The position numbers were made by a program, and so were the translations under genes. Of a DNA stretch of 64,000 bases, positions 41,771 through 50,424 are shown in pieces. The notes below the pieces were generated by a model. It worked only from the letters and a program-made list of their open reading frames with translations. It did not search any database and was not told where the DNA came from. Every line of letters begins with the position of its first letter. Position 1 is the first letter of the stretch. The stretch spans positions 1-64,000 of the forward strand of contig JBQTIX010000082.1 in assembly GCA_052387695.1 (NCBI GenBank), read 5' to 3'. The DNA is from Panacagrimonas sp052387695 (GTDB lineage: Bacteria > Pseudomonadota > Gammaproteobacteria > Nevskiales > Nevskiaceae).

Positions 41771-43933
41771 TCAGGCCAGGCCGATCACTCCGCCGTCGTC
41801 GCGGGTGATGACCACGGTGGTCGACCGTGGACGCGACACGCCGTCCAGCGCGGGCCAGGTGCTGACCAACTCTGCGAGCGATCCGCCTTCGCCCGGATGC
41901 TGGATGTTGACGAACATGGTTCTGCCATCCGGCGTGATGTCCACGCCGGTGATCTCGCAATCCGCGGGACCGACCAGGAAACGGCGAAGGCTGGCGCCGG
42001 GATTGGCGCCCTTGTAGGTCGTCACGCCGTTGACGGCGATCGCATCGGGACGCGCGCCGCCGCTGAGCCCACCGTCGTTCAACGCGCCCGGCACCGCCGC
42101 CAGCATCATGCAGTTGGTGGTGTCGGTGTAGGCGCCATCGTCGGTCTGGATCCACATCACGCCGCGCGGATCGCACCAGAGTCCGTCCGGGCTGGAAAAA
42201 TCGTTGCTGTCGTCGAGCGCAGAGAGATTGACCAGGCTCGCACTGGAATCCGCTTCGGCGCCAAACAGGAAGATCTCCCAGGTGAAGGAGGTCGCGGTCG
42301 GGTCATTGCCGGCTTCGCGCCAGCGGATGATGTGGCCGTTGCGATTGCCGCCGCCGGCCGGATTGCCCGGCGCGCTGTCCTCGTCCTGGTAATCGCGCGG
42401 ATTGGGACTGTCGATGCCGAACTGCCCGTCGGCGGGTGCGATACGCCGGTTGGAGTTGTTGGTCAGCGTCAGGTACACGAGACCGGTGGTGGGATCGACC
42501 GTCGCCCATTCCGGACGGTCCATGCGCGTCGCGCCGAGCGCATCGCCGGCGAGCCGCGCGTGGATCAGCACGTCCGCCTGATCGGCAAAGGGGTAGGCCG
42601 CATTGCTGGCGTCCAGACCGTTCTGACCGAACACCAGCGGCAGCCAGGTGCCGGTGCCGTCGGCATTGAAGCGCGCGACATAGAGCGTGCCTCGGTCCAG
42701 ATACCGGTTGCCGGCGGCGATGCCGGTGAATCGCCTGCTGAACCGGCGTTCCGACACGAACTTGAACACGTACTCGCCGCGCGAGTCGTCGCCCATGTAG
42801 AACACCACCGGCTGGCCCGGGCGTGGCGGCAGATGCGGCCAGCAGCCTTCGTGGGCAAACCGGCCGAGTGCGGTGCGCTTGACCGGCACCGAGGTCGGGT
42901 CGAAGGGATCCACTTCCACCACCCAGCCGAAGGTGTTCGACACGTTGCGGTAGTCGTCTGCGGCGGTGGCGCCGCTGACCGTGGCGCTCCAGCGCTCGAA
43001 GCGATCGCCCGGTGCCGAAGCCCAGTTGAAACGGCCCAGGGTGGAGTTGACGCCGTCGCGGGCGAAGGCGGTGAGTTCCCTGGCGCTGCGGTTGGGGTCG
43101 TCGGTGGCGGTGGGCCGTGCGAAATAGCCGGCGTAATTTTCTTCGCAGGTCAGGTAGGTCCCCCAGGGCGTGAAGCCTTCGGCGCAGTTGTTGACGGTGC
43201 CGCGCGTGCGGGTGCCGGTGGGCGAGAACCGGGTGATCAACTGCGCCGAGCGCCTCGCCGGGCCGGACAGGCGCATCGTCGTGGCGGCCGTCAGGCGACG
43301 GTTGCGCGGCGAACTGCGCACCAGTTCGAACTGGCCGCTGGCGTTCTTGGCGATCTCGATGATGCTGACGCCGTGCGCCTCGATTTCCTTGCGCACCTGC
43401 CCGGTGGGACGCACGCCCTCGGCTGAAGTCGTCGGTCCGTTGGGATGCAGGTAGACGGTGGTCAGCGCCTCGTGGTTCATGCACAGCATGCCGCGCTTCG
43501 AAGAGTTGCGGTTGGGCGAGCCGTCGGCGTTCATGCCGAAGTAGTACATGCCGTCGTGATGGTCGCCGGCGCGCTGGGCGAAGTTGAAATCGGTCCCATC
43601 GTTGGCATAGGCAGGCACGCCGTCGGCGATCGGGTCGCCCAGCGCGTAGAGGACCCGCGCCGTATATCCCGCCGGGACGGTGAGCGTATCGGCCAGGCTC
43701 TTGGCCACGGCCTGGAAGCCCAGGGTCAGGCCGGTCTGCGCCTGGGCTTTTTCCGCCAGGGTGAGGGCCGATCCGCCGAAGAACGCGGCAGACACCGCGC
43801 TCATGCCCTTGAGCACGTCGCGCCGCGTCACCATGGCCGCGATGATGTCGGACATGTGGGGGTTGTTGGACGTGTTGGTCACCACGTCATCGTCGTGGTG
43901 GTTCTCCTCGGTGTACGGCAGTTCCTTCGACAT
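41771..43933 (-). CDS. PhoX-family alkaline phosphatase, Tat-exported
   Basis: A 720-residue PhoX protein. PhoX enzymes are Ca2+/Fe3+-dependent phosphomonoesterases that release phosphate from organic phosphates in the periplasm or outside. A twin-arginine signal is present (TRRDVLKGMSAVSAAFFGG, Arg37-Arg38) after an N-terminal extension rich in His/Asp/Asn. Core motifs include GMLCMNHEALTT, NNCAEGFTPWGTYLTCEENY, RFAHEGCWPHLP, MGDDSRGEYVFKFV, RPEWATVDPTTGLVYLTLTN and SPDGLWCDPRGVMWIQTDDG, each shown up to 20 residues. AAGGAT lies 5 nt before the ATG. Possible PHO-box-like repeats lie upstream at 43990-44032, fitting induction by phosphate starvation. Confidence 0.92.
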   Translation of the reverse strand: MSKELPYTEENHHDDDVVTNTSNNPHMSDIIAAMVTRRDVLKGMSAVSAAFFGGSALTLAEKAQAQTGLTLGFQAVAKSLADTLTVPAGYTARVLYALGDPIADGVPAYANDGTDFNFAQRAGDHHDGMYYFGMNADGSPNRNSSKRGMLCMNHEALTTVYLHPNGPTTSAEGVRPTGQVRKEIEAHGVSIIEIAKNASGQFELVRSSPRNRRLTAATTMRLSGPARRSAQLITRFSPTGTRTRGTVNNCAEGFTPWGTYLTCEENYAGYFARPTATDDPNRSARELTAFARDGVNSTLGRFNWASAPGDRFERWSATVSGATAADDYRNVSNTFGWVVEVDPFDPTSVPVKRTALGRFAHEGCWPHLPPRPGQPVVFYMGDDSRGEYVFKFVSERRFSRRFTGIAAGNRYLDRGTLYVARFNADGTGTWLPLVFGQNGLDASNAAYPFADQADVLIHARLAGDALGATRMDRPEWATVDPTTGLVYLTLTNNSNRRIAPADGQFGIDSPNPRDYQDEDSAPGNPAGGGNRNGHIIRWREAGNDPTATSFTWEIFLFGAEADSSASLVNLSALDDSNDFSSPDGLWCDPRGVMWIQTDDGAYTDTTNCMMLAAVPGALNDGGLSGGARPDAIAVNGVTTYKGANPGASLRRFLVGPADCEITGVDITPDGRTMFVNIQHPGEGGSLAELVSTWPALDGVSRPRSTTVVITRDDGGVIGLA

Positions 43934-43989
43934 GCTCGATCCTTGCTGGCTGCTGGGGGAGCGCCGAAGGTACGGGCCGAATGTGATCC

Positions 43990-44032
43990 GAAGGGGACGG
44001 TTGAATGACGGAATTGCGGCAATCGATGACGG
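43990..44032 (-). promoter_or_regulatory. Candidate PHO-box-like direct repeats upstream of phoX-type gene
   Basis: On the minus strand: CCGTCATCGAT, a 10-nt spacer, then CCGTCATTCAA directly followed by CCGTCCCCTTC at 11-bp period. PhoB boxes are CTGTCAT-N4-CTGTCAT; the best pair here matches 10 of 14 positions. It is located 57-99 bp upstream of the PhoX start codon. Confidence 0.35.
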
Positions 44033-44096
44033 GAGCCTCGCACCGTCACCACAGCGGGCCGCCTAAAATGCCCGCTCGCCCGAATCGTCACCGCGC

Positions 44097-45887
44097 TTGA
44101 ACGCTCCTCTTCATTACTTCGTCTCGATCCATGACCCGGCGGCCCATCGCTTCCGGGTGCGCTGCGAGTTCCCGCCGACGGCGTCGTCGGCACCGCTGGT
44201 GATCTGTCTTCCGGCCTGGATTCGCGGCAGCTATCTGGTGCGGGATTTCGCCAAGCACGTGTTCGGGCTCGAAGCATTTGTCGGCGGCAGGCCGGCGCGG
44301 ATCGAGCGGGTCGACAAGTCCTCGCTGCGCGTTGCGGCCGACGGGGGGCCGGTGCGGGTCGAATATTTCGTGCAGGCTTTCGACGAGTCGGTGCGCAAGG
44401 CCTGGCTCGATACGCGACGCGGATTCTTCAACGGCAGCTCGCTGTTCTACGTGCCCGATGGCCAGCGCGTTCGGCCGTGCGAGCTAGTGCTGGAGCGGCC
44501 GTCGCAAGCTGAACTGGCAGGCTGGAAGGTCGCCACCTCGATGACCGCCGTCGAAGTGGACGCCTTCGGGTTTGGTCGCTACCAGGCACAGGACTACGAG
44601 GAGCTGATCGACCATCCCTTCGAGCTGGGATGTTTCCGCCGGCACGATTTCAACGTCGACGGCATTCCGCATGCGCTGGTGCTGTCGGGCCGGGTCGAAC
44701 TGGACGCTGGACGCGTGACTTCGGACCTGTCACGGATCGTGAAGGTCGAGCGCGAGCTGTTCGGCGGCGAGCCGGTGCTTGACCAGTACCTGTTCCTGAC
44801 GAATGTCGTGGGGTCCGGGTATGGCGGGCTGGAACATCGTTCGAGCACCGCGCTGATCTGCTCGCGGGGCGATTTCCCACGGCCCGGCCAATCCGCCCAG
44901 AGCAAGGAATACCGGACTTTCCTGGGCCTGTGCAGCCACGAATATTTCCATCTCTGGAACGTCAAGCGGATCACCGCAGCGTCGTTCCAGGATTCGGACC
45001 TCGCGCGCGAGGCCTACACCCAGGATCTGTGGCATTACGAGGGCCTCACGTCCTACTACGACGACCTGTTCCTGCTGCGAGCCGGGCTGATCGATGCACC
45101 TGCCTATCTGGACCTGCTGGCCGAGAACGCCACGCGCCTTCAGCGCGCTCCCGCACGGCGGGTCCAGACGCTGGCGGATGCCAGCTTCGAGACCTGGATC
45201 AAGTATTACCAGCCGGACGAGAACAGCCCCAACGCCAGCACCAATTACTACGTCAAGGGCGCGCTCGTGGCGCTGTGCCTGGACCTGAAGCTGCGGCTGG
45301 GATCGGCGACGACCCTGGACGGGGTGATGCGCGTGCTGTGGGAGCGCTACGGGCGGGCCGGGCGAGGTGTGCCCGAACGGGGACTGGAAGCGGTGGCGGC
45401 GGAGATTTCGGGCCTGGATCTGCGCGCGTTTTTTGACCGGAGCCTGCGCTCCACGGAGGAGTTGCCGCTGGCGGACCTGTTGGCCGCGTTCGGCATCCGT
45501 GCCGAGCTGCGCGCCTGCACCTCGCCCATCGACGATGGGGGGCGCACGCTGGCGAAGTCCGCGCCGCCCTGGCTCGGGCTGCGCCTGAAACCGGGCGACA
45601 CGGTGATCGCCCACGTGCTCGACGGCGGGCCGGCCCAGGCGGCCGGCTTGTCGGCGGGCGACCATCTGATTGCGCTCGACGGCTGGAAGCTGAGTGCGCC
45701 GCAGTGGAATCGCAGGGTCGATGGGCTGATCCCGGGGACGGCGGTTTCCGCGACTTTCTTCCGCGGCGACGAGTTGCTGAGCACGACGCTGATCCCGCAG
45801 GCCGCGCCGCTGGACACCTGGACATTCAGCCTGATCGAGGCTTCCGGAGAGGTCGGTGAGAAGCGTCGTTCATGGCTTGGAGTTTGA
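44097..45887 (+). CDS. M61 family glycyl-aminopeptidase-like metallopeptidase with PDZ domain
   Basis: 596 residues. An N-terminal beta domain (HYFVSIHDPAAHRFRVRCEF) precedes the catalytic domain, with GGLEHRSSTALIC and the zinc motif HEYFHLWNVKRI (HExxH) near residue 280 and the ligand Glu in YEGLTSYYDDLFLLRAG. A C-terminal PDZ domain (about 495-575, WLGLRLKPGDTVIAHVLDGG) follows. No signal peptide is seen, so it is probably cytoplasmic. The start is a TTG at 44097; no in-frame ATG or GTG is nearby. A TAAAAT at 44064-44069 could be its -10 element. Family members cleave N-terminal Gly/Ala. Confidence 0.9.
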   Translation: MNAPLHYFVSIHDPAAHRFRVRCEFPPTASSAPLVICLPAWIRGSYLVRDFAKHVFGLEAFVGGRPARIERVDKSSLRVAADGGPVRVEYFVQAFDESVRKAWLDTRRGFFNGSSLFYVPDGQRVRPCELVLERPSQAELAGWKVATSMTAVEVDAFGFGRYQAQDYEELIDHPFELGCFRRHDFNVDGIPHALVLSGRVELDAGRVTSDLSRIVKVERELFGGEPVLDQYLFLTNVVGSGYGGLEHRSSTALICSRGDFPRPGQSAQSKEYRTFLGLCSHEYFHLWNVKRITAASFQDSDLAREAYTQDLWHYEGLTSYYDDLFLLRAGLIDAPAYLDLLAENATRLQRAPARRVQTLADASFETWIKYYQPDENSPNASTNYYVKGALVALCLDLKLRLGSATTLDGVMRVLWERYGRAGRGVPERGLEAVAAEISGLDLRAFFDRSLRSTEELPLADLLAAFGIRAELRACTSPIDDGGRTLAKSAPPWLGLRLKPGDTVIAHVLDGGPAQAAGLSAGDHLIALDGWKLSAPQWNRRVDGLIPGTAVSATFFRGDELLSTTLIPQAAPLDTWTFSLIEASGEVGEKRRSWLGV

Positions 45888-45959
45888 CCGTCGAAGCAAC
45901 CGGCACCGGGGCATGGCAGCCTTTCCTTGGTCTGTGCCGGAAGGCATCATTCGTTGCCA

Positions 45960-46031
45960 ATGAAAACTAAACATATGAAACCAAGCCCCTTTCGCGCCCC
46001 GTCGGCGCCCGGCTCCGGGGACCTGGGTTGA
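45960..46031 (+). CDS. Possible 23-codon leader peptide before the polyprenyl glycosylphosphotransferase
   Basis: ATG at 45960 (second in-frame ATG at 45975) opens MKTKHMKPSPFRAPSAPGSG then DLG and stops at TGA 46029-46031. That stop overlaps the TTG start of the transferase as TTGA. Such an overlap allows translational coupling and suggests a regulatory leader. No strong Shine-Dalgarno precedes it, so this is tentative. Confidence 0.3.
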   Translation: MKTKHMKPSPFRAPSAPGSGDLG

Positions 46032-47410
46032 AACGCACCCATCCGTCGGATTCCCACACCATCCAGGGAACGCTTTACGCCCTGGTGATCATGGGCAACC
46101 TGGCCCTGATCGCCTGGGCCATCGGGCAGGCCTTCACCGTGCCCTACCAGGTGGTGATGGTCGTCATGGGCGTCTTCGGCCTTCTGATGCTGCGCCGCTT
46201 CGACCTGCTGATGCCCTGGCAGCCGGGGCGGCAGGGATCGATCGGTACGCAGTTGTACTGGACCTGGGTGGGGCTGGTCGGGATGCTGTTGTTCGTCGGC
46301 TATCTGACCAAGTACTCCGACTATTTCTCCCGGCGCGTGCTGCTCGCCTGGTTCGTGACGACGCCGATCCTGCTGTTCCTGCTGCACAAGCTGGCGATGT
46401 TCGTGGCGCGCCACTTCCTGCCGCAACTGGTGCACCGGCGGACCGCGGTGGTGGTGTTCGCCAACGATTCGGCGCGGACCCTGGCGCGCAATCTCCAGAA
46501 ATCATCGGCCTACGAGATGGTGGGGTTCTTCGAGGACCGCGACATGGAGCGCATCGGCGGTCCGATCGAGGGCATGGCCTATCTGGGCAAGGCTCGCAAC
46601 GTCGCCCAGTACGTGCGCGACCACGACATCAACGTGGTGTTCATCGTGCTGCCGGACGACGGCGGCAAGCGTGCCCTGGCGTTGATCGACGAGTTGGGCG
46701 ACACGACCGCTTCGGTCTACTACGTGCCCGACTTCCTGATCATCAATCTGTTCGAGGCCCAGGTCCGCGAGATCGAGGGCGTGACGGTGCTGGAAGTCGC
46801 CGAGACGCCGTTTTATGGTGCCGACGGGATGCTCAAGCAGCTCTTCGACATCCTGTTCTCGCTGTCGGTGATCGTCGCGTTGTCGCCGCTGCTGCTGGTG
46901 ATCTCCCTGCTGGTCAAGCTCAGTTCGCCGGGCCCGGTGATCTTCAGGCAGCGTCGATACGGCCTGAACGGCAAGCGCTTCGAGGTGTTCAAGTTCCGTT
47001 CGATGTACACCGGCCACAAGGACAGCGATACCAAGCAGGCGACCCGCGGCGATGCGCGGATCACGCCGATCGGCCGTTTCATCCGGCGCACGTCGATCGA
47101 CGAGTTGCCGCAGTTCTTCAATGTGCTCAAGGGCGACATGAGCGTGGTCGGCCCACGTCCACACACCGTGGCCCACAACGAGTACTACCGAAAGGCGGTC
47201 AAGCGCTACATGGTGCGGCACAAGGTCAAGCCGGGGCTGACCGGCTGGGCGCAGGTGCACGGCCTGCGTGGCGAGACCGCCCAGGTCGAGCAGATGGAAG
47301 ACCGCATCCGGCACGACCTGGAGTACATCAAGAACTGGTCGCCGATGCTCGACATCCGCATCATCGTCATGACCGTGGTGATGATCTTCAAGGACAAGAA
47401 CGCCTATTGA
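46028..47410 (+). CDS. Polyprenyl glycosylphosphotransferase (WcaJ/exopolysaccharide-initiating type)
   Basis: A 460-residue inner-membrane enzyme that transfers a sugar-1-phosphate (often glucose or galactose) from UDP-sugar to undecaprenyl phosphate, the first step of exopolysaccharide repeat assembly. Four N-terminal membrane helices (about 15-125), a Rossmann-like middle domain (TAVVVFANDSARTLARNLQK), one reentrant hydrophobic segment (LFDILFSLSVIVALSPLLLV) and the bacterial sugar-transferase domain are visible: FEVFKFRSMYTG, SIDELPQFFNVLKGDMSVVG, GPRPHTVAHNEYY, KPGLTGWAQVHGLRGET. The start is a TTG with GGGGA about 8 nt upstream, overlapping a small leader frame. No other polysaccharide genes are next to it. 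Confidence 0.92.
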   Translation: MKRTHPSDSHTIQGTLYALVIMGNLALIAWAIGQAFTVPYQVVMVVMGVFGLLMLRRFDLLMPWQPGRQGSIGTQLYWTWVGLVGMLLFVGYLTKYSDYFSRRVLLAWFVTTPILLFLLHKLAMFVARHFLPQLVHRRTAVVVFANDSARTLARNLQKSSAYEMVGFFEDRDMERIGGPIEGMAYLGKARNVAQYVRDHDINVVFIVLPDDGGKRALALIDELGDTTASVYYVPDFLIINLFEAQVREIEGVTVLEVAETPFYGADGMLKQLFDILFSLSVIVALSPLLLVISLLVKLSSPGPVIFRQRRYGLNGKRFEVFKFRSMYTGHKDSDTKQATRGDARITPIGRFIRRTSIDELPQFFNVLKGDMSVVGPRPHTVAHNEYYRKAVKRYMVRHKVKPGLTGWAQVHGLRGETAQVEQMEDRIRHDLEYIKNWSPMLDIRIIVMTVVMIFKDKNAY

Positions 47411-47482
47411 GGCGTGGTGCGGAAAGCCTCTCAGGGGAGGTCTGCACGCGTCCGGTCCGTCTGGTCGCTGAGTCGTGGTCCG

Positions 47483-47597
47483 TGTAGGTCGGTTCAAGCC
47501 GAAGGCGGAACCGACATCGCGCTCACGGCATGCGGGCCGTCTCCGCCCCGCGCTTGTCGGCTCCGGCCACGAAAGCCGTGACCTTGCGCCGACCTAC
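47483..47597. repeat. Family A palindromic repeat
   Basis: GTAGGTCGGTTCAAGCCGAA...GCGCCGACCTAC. Full but partly diverged copy in the 328-bp gap between the glycosylphosphotransferase and the DUF1302 gene. Apart from the DUF1302 ribosome site (GAAGGAGGAG), the rest of the gap shows nothing I recognise. Confidence 0.8.
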
Positions 47598-47738
47598 ACC
47601 CGACCTGCCGATGAATTCTTGCGTCACGTTGCGTTGGCCCGCTTGCGGACGGCATCCTTGCGAGTCGGCGCACGGATATGACCCGGTGGGTAATAACGGG
47701 ATTCCAAAAAGGTCCGGCGTGAAGGAGGAGCGGGAATA

Positions 47739-50354
47739 ATGTCCAGATTCATCGGCAAAAAAGCTGGGGGGATTGCTCGTTTGCTCGGAATCCGGGGCGC
47801 CGGCAAAAGCATCGTGACCGGCTTGGTCGGCCTGCTGGCCGCGGGCCTCGCCGAGGCGGGTGATTACAAGTGGGAGATCGGTGGCCAGACCGTCGAGATC
47901 AATTCCAATACGACCCTGATCGCAGGCGCCGCCATCCGCACCGAAAGCCGCGACCAGCGGCTGATCGCCAAGGGCCATCTCGATCCCAACGTCTGCGGCC
48001 GCACAGCGGAAGGCCGGCTCTGGTACCAGTCCTGCCAGGGTCTGTTCAAGGACCAGGTCTTTCCTGCGCAGAAGCTGGCCGCCGCGCGCGGCTACGGCAG
48101 CAGCAACTTCGACCAGGGCAATCTCAACTACGACGGCGGCGATCTCACCCAGGCGCCGCTCAAGTTCGGACAGGACTTCAACTTCACCTGGGGCGACTTC
48201 GGGCTGTTCGTGAAGGGCTTCTACTTTTACGACCTGGTCAACGAGGACTTCACCCAGACCCATCCGAATCGAATCACCTCGGCCAATGTCGATCAGGTCG
48301 GCTTCGTGTCGCGGCCGGGCGACGAGATCATCCGCCTGGGGAACATCCCCGGCTCGCTCTCGGTGCTCGGACCCATCGTCAGCCAACTCAACCTGCCGCC
48401 CAATATCCTCACCCAGCTTCTGGGCAATCCGCTGGGTATTCCGACTCTGGGCGTGCGCAACGATTCGCGACCCTGCCCGGCCGATCGCAATCCCTCCGGC
48501 GGCCCCTGCGGCATCGTCTACGGCCCCGGCGGACGTCAACGCTTCAAGCGCACCGACCATGAGACCCTGCGCGAGGTCGGCCAGGCTTTCCATCTGCTGG
48601 ATCTCAACTTCTACGGCACGGTGGATGTTCCGGGCCTGGAGCGCGAACTGACGTTCAAGATCGGTCGGCAGAGCATCAATCAGGGCGAATCGACCGTGCA
48701 GTTTTTCGACTCCCTCAACTACGTCAATCCCGCCAACACCAACAATCTGTTTCGTGTCGGCGGCAACGGGCTGGATGACTTCTATCTGCCGGTCAACGCC
48801 GTGTCGCTGACGATGCAGGTCGTGCCCTCGGTCATCGCCTCGGTCAATTACCTGCTGGAGTGGGACCCGATCGTCGCGCCGGCTCCGGGCAGTTACTACT
48901 CCTTCATCAATGCCGGTACCAACAACGCCGGACCGGACCATGCGACCCTGGCCTTTGGCCAGTTGGCGGACGACCCCGAACAGATCGCCCGGCTGCTGGA
49001 CAACCCGCTCACCGGCATCACCAACACCGACGGCTCGCTCGACCGCCTGAGCGACCGGGAGCCCAATCCCGACGGGCAGATCGGCATTGAGATCAAGTGG
49101 TACAACGAGGGCCTGAACAATGGCACCGAGTTCGGTTTCTATTTCGCCAACTACCACTCGCGCTCGCCCATCGTGAGCGTCAACTCGACCAGCCGCAGTT
49201 GTATGAAGGACGCGCGCAACACCGCCGCCTTTGTCCTGGCCTGTCCGGATCTGCCACTCTTCAACGGCATCTACACGCCCAACCAGCCGGACCGTGCGAC
49301 CAGCGATGCGGTGGACCTCGATGGCATCGACGTCTTTCTCGAATACCCCGAGAACGTGAATCTGTATGGTCTGACCTTCACCACCTCGGCGGGGGATTTT
49401 TCCTTCCAGGGCGAGGTGGCCTATCGTCCGAAAGATCCCCTGCAGGTGGCGATCATCGATCTCGCCTTCGCGGGTTTCGGACCGACCCTGCACAACTGCC
49501 ATTTGCCCGATGCCCTCGGCCTGTATTGCCAGGGGAGCCTGGCCGGTCTCGGCACCATGCCGGATGGTTCGGTCGGCGTTTACGGGTCGAGCGATCACAC
49601 GCTGGAAGACGGCCGCGTCCCCTTCAACGACACCATCGACGCCCTGATCGGGGCGCTGCCCAGCGCTGCGCGCTCGTTTCCCAACTTCATCATTCCCTAT
49701 CGCGGCGGAGTCGTCGGCACCAATCCGGCGGACTCCTACATCCGCGGCTACGAGGAGTTCGAGACCTACTCGTTCAACCTGGGCACGACCTACGTGGAAG
49801 GCAGCACCAATTTCACCCCCCGACTGCTCGGTGCCGACCAGGTGATCTGGCTGGTGGAATTCGGCGCGCGCTGGGTGCCGGGCCTGCCGGACCTCGATGT
49901 GCTGCAACTCGAGGCGCCGGGCATCGAGTACCACGCCAGCGCCGGCGCCGACGGCTCGGGAGCGGACCTTTCGCGCCGTGCTTGCGGCAACAATCCGGCG
50001 TGCAGCTTCGGACCGGACGGGCTGCGCTTCAATCCGCACCAGCAGGATTCCGATCTGTTTCCGACCGAAGTGTCCGGCGGCTACTCCGCGGTGATCCTGA
50101 CCCGCTGGGAGTCGCTGTTCCCCAGTATCAGTTTGCAGTTGCAGACCATCTTCAAGCACGACGTCTTTGGCCGCTCGCCGGGTTTTGCGTCCAATTTCAT
50201 CAAGGACCGTATCATCTTCGATAACGGACTCGAGATTCGCTACAAGTCCAACTTCTCGGTCAACCTCGGTTACCAGATGTTCGCGGGTGGCGGCGTCGCC
50301 AACCTGCTCAGGGATCGCGACAACGCGCGCGTCTTTTTGAAGTACCAATTCTAG
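47739..50354 (+). CDS. DUF1302 family outer-membrane protein
   Basis: 871 residues with a signal-like N-terminus (hydrophobic SIVTGLVGLLAAGLAEA) and a large aromatic-rich beta-barrel body typical of DUF1302: NTTLIAGAAIRTESRDQRLI, FNFTWGDFGLFVKGFYFYDL, ELTFKIGRQSINQGESTVQF, NLGYQMFAGGGVANLL. It ends in a C-terminal aromatic (FLKYQF), as outer-membrane proteins do. Longer than most family members (500-700 residues). DUF1302 genes usually stand beside DUF1329 genes, as here, 70 bp apart. Transport of a hydrophobic compound across the outer membrane is often suspected but unproven. Strong GAAGGAGGAG precedes the ATG by 8 nt. Confidence 0.88.
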   Translation: MSRFIGKKAGGIARLLGIRGAGKSIVTGLVGLLAAGLAEAGDYKWEIGGQTVEINSNTTLIAGAAIRTESRDQRLIAKGHLDPNVCGRTAEGRLWYQSCQGLFKDQVFPAQKLAAARGYGSSNFDQGNLNYDGGDLTQAPLKFGQDFNFTWGDFGLFVKGFYFYDLVNEDFTQTHPNRITSANVDQVGFVSRPGDEIIRLGNIPGSLSVLGPIVSQLNLPPNILTQLLGNPLGIPTLGVRNDSRPCPADRNPSGGPCGIVYGPGGRQRFKRTDHETLREVGQAFHLLDLNFYGTVDVPGLERELTFKIGRQSINQGESTVQFFDSLNYVNPANTNNLFRVGGNGLDDFYLPVNAVSLTMQVVPSVIASVNYLLEWDPIVAPAPGSYYSFINAGTNNAGPDHATLAFGQLADDPEQIARLLDNPLTGITNTDGSLDRLSDREPNPDGQIGIEIKWYNEGLNNGTEFGFYFANYHSRSPIVSVNSTSRSCMKDARNTAAFVLACPDLPLFNGIYTPNQPDRATSDAVDLDGIDVFLEYPENVNLYGLTFTTSAGDFSFQGEVAYRPKDPLQVAIIDLAFAGFGPTLHNCHLPDALGLYCQGSLAGLGTMPDGSVGVYGSSDHTLEDGRVPFNDTIDALIGALPSAARSFPNFIIPYRGGVVGTNPADSYIRGYEEFETYSFNLGTTYVEGSTNFTPRLLGADQVIWLVEFGARWVPGLPDLDVLQLEAPGIEYHASAGADGSGADLSRRACGNNPACSFGPDGLRFNPHQQDSDLFPTEVSGGYSAVILTRWESLFPSISLQLQTIFKHDVFGRSPGFASNFIKDRIIFDNGLEIRYKSNFSVNLGYQMFAGGGVANLLRDRDNARVFLKYQF

Positions 50355-50424
50355 TCGCGCGCGCATTGCGCCCGACCCAACGGCGTGCGCCTTGCGCACG
50401 CTGCGGATTCTCAGGAGTGCCGTC

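Noticed and set aside
45900..45940. Terminator after the M61 gene (CCGGCAC...GTGCCGG)
   Set aside because: The arms are 27 nt apart and no T-run follows.
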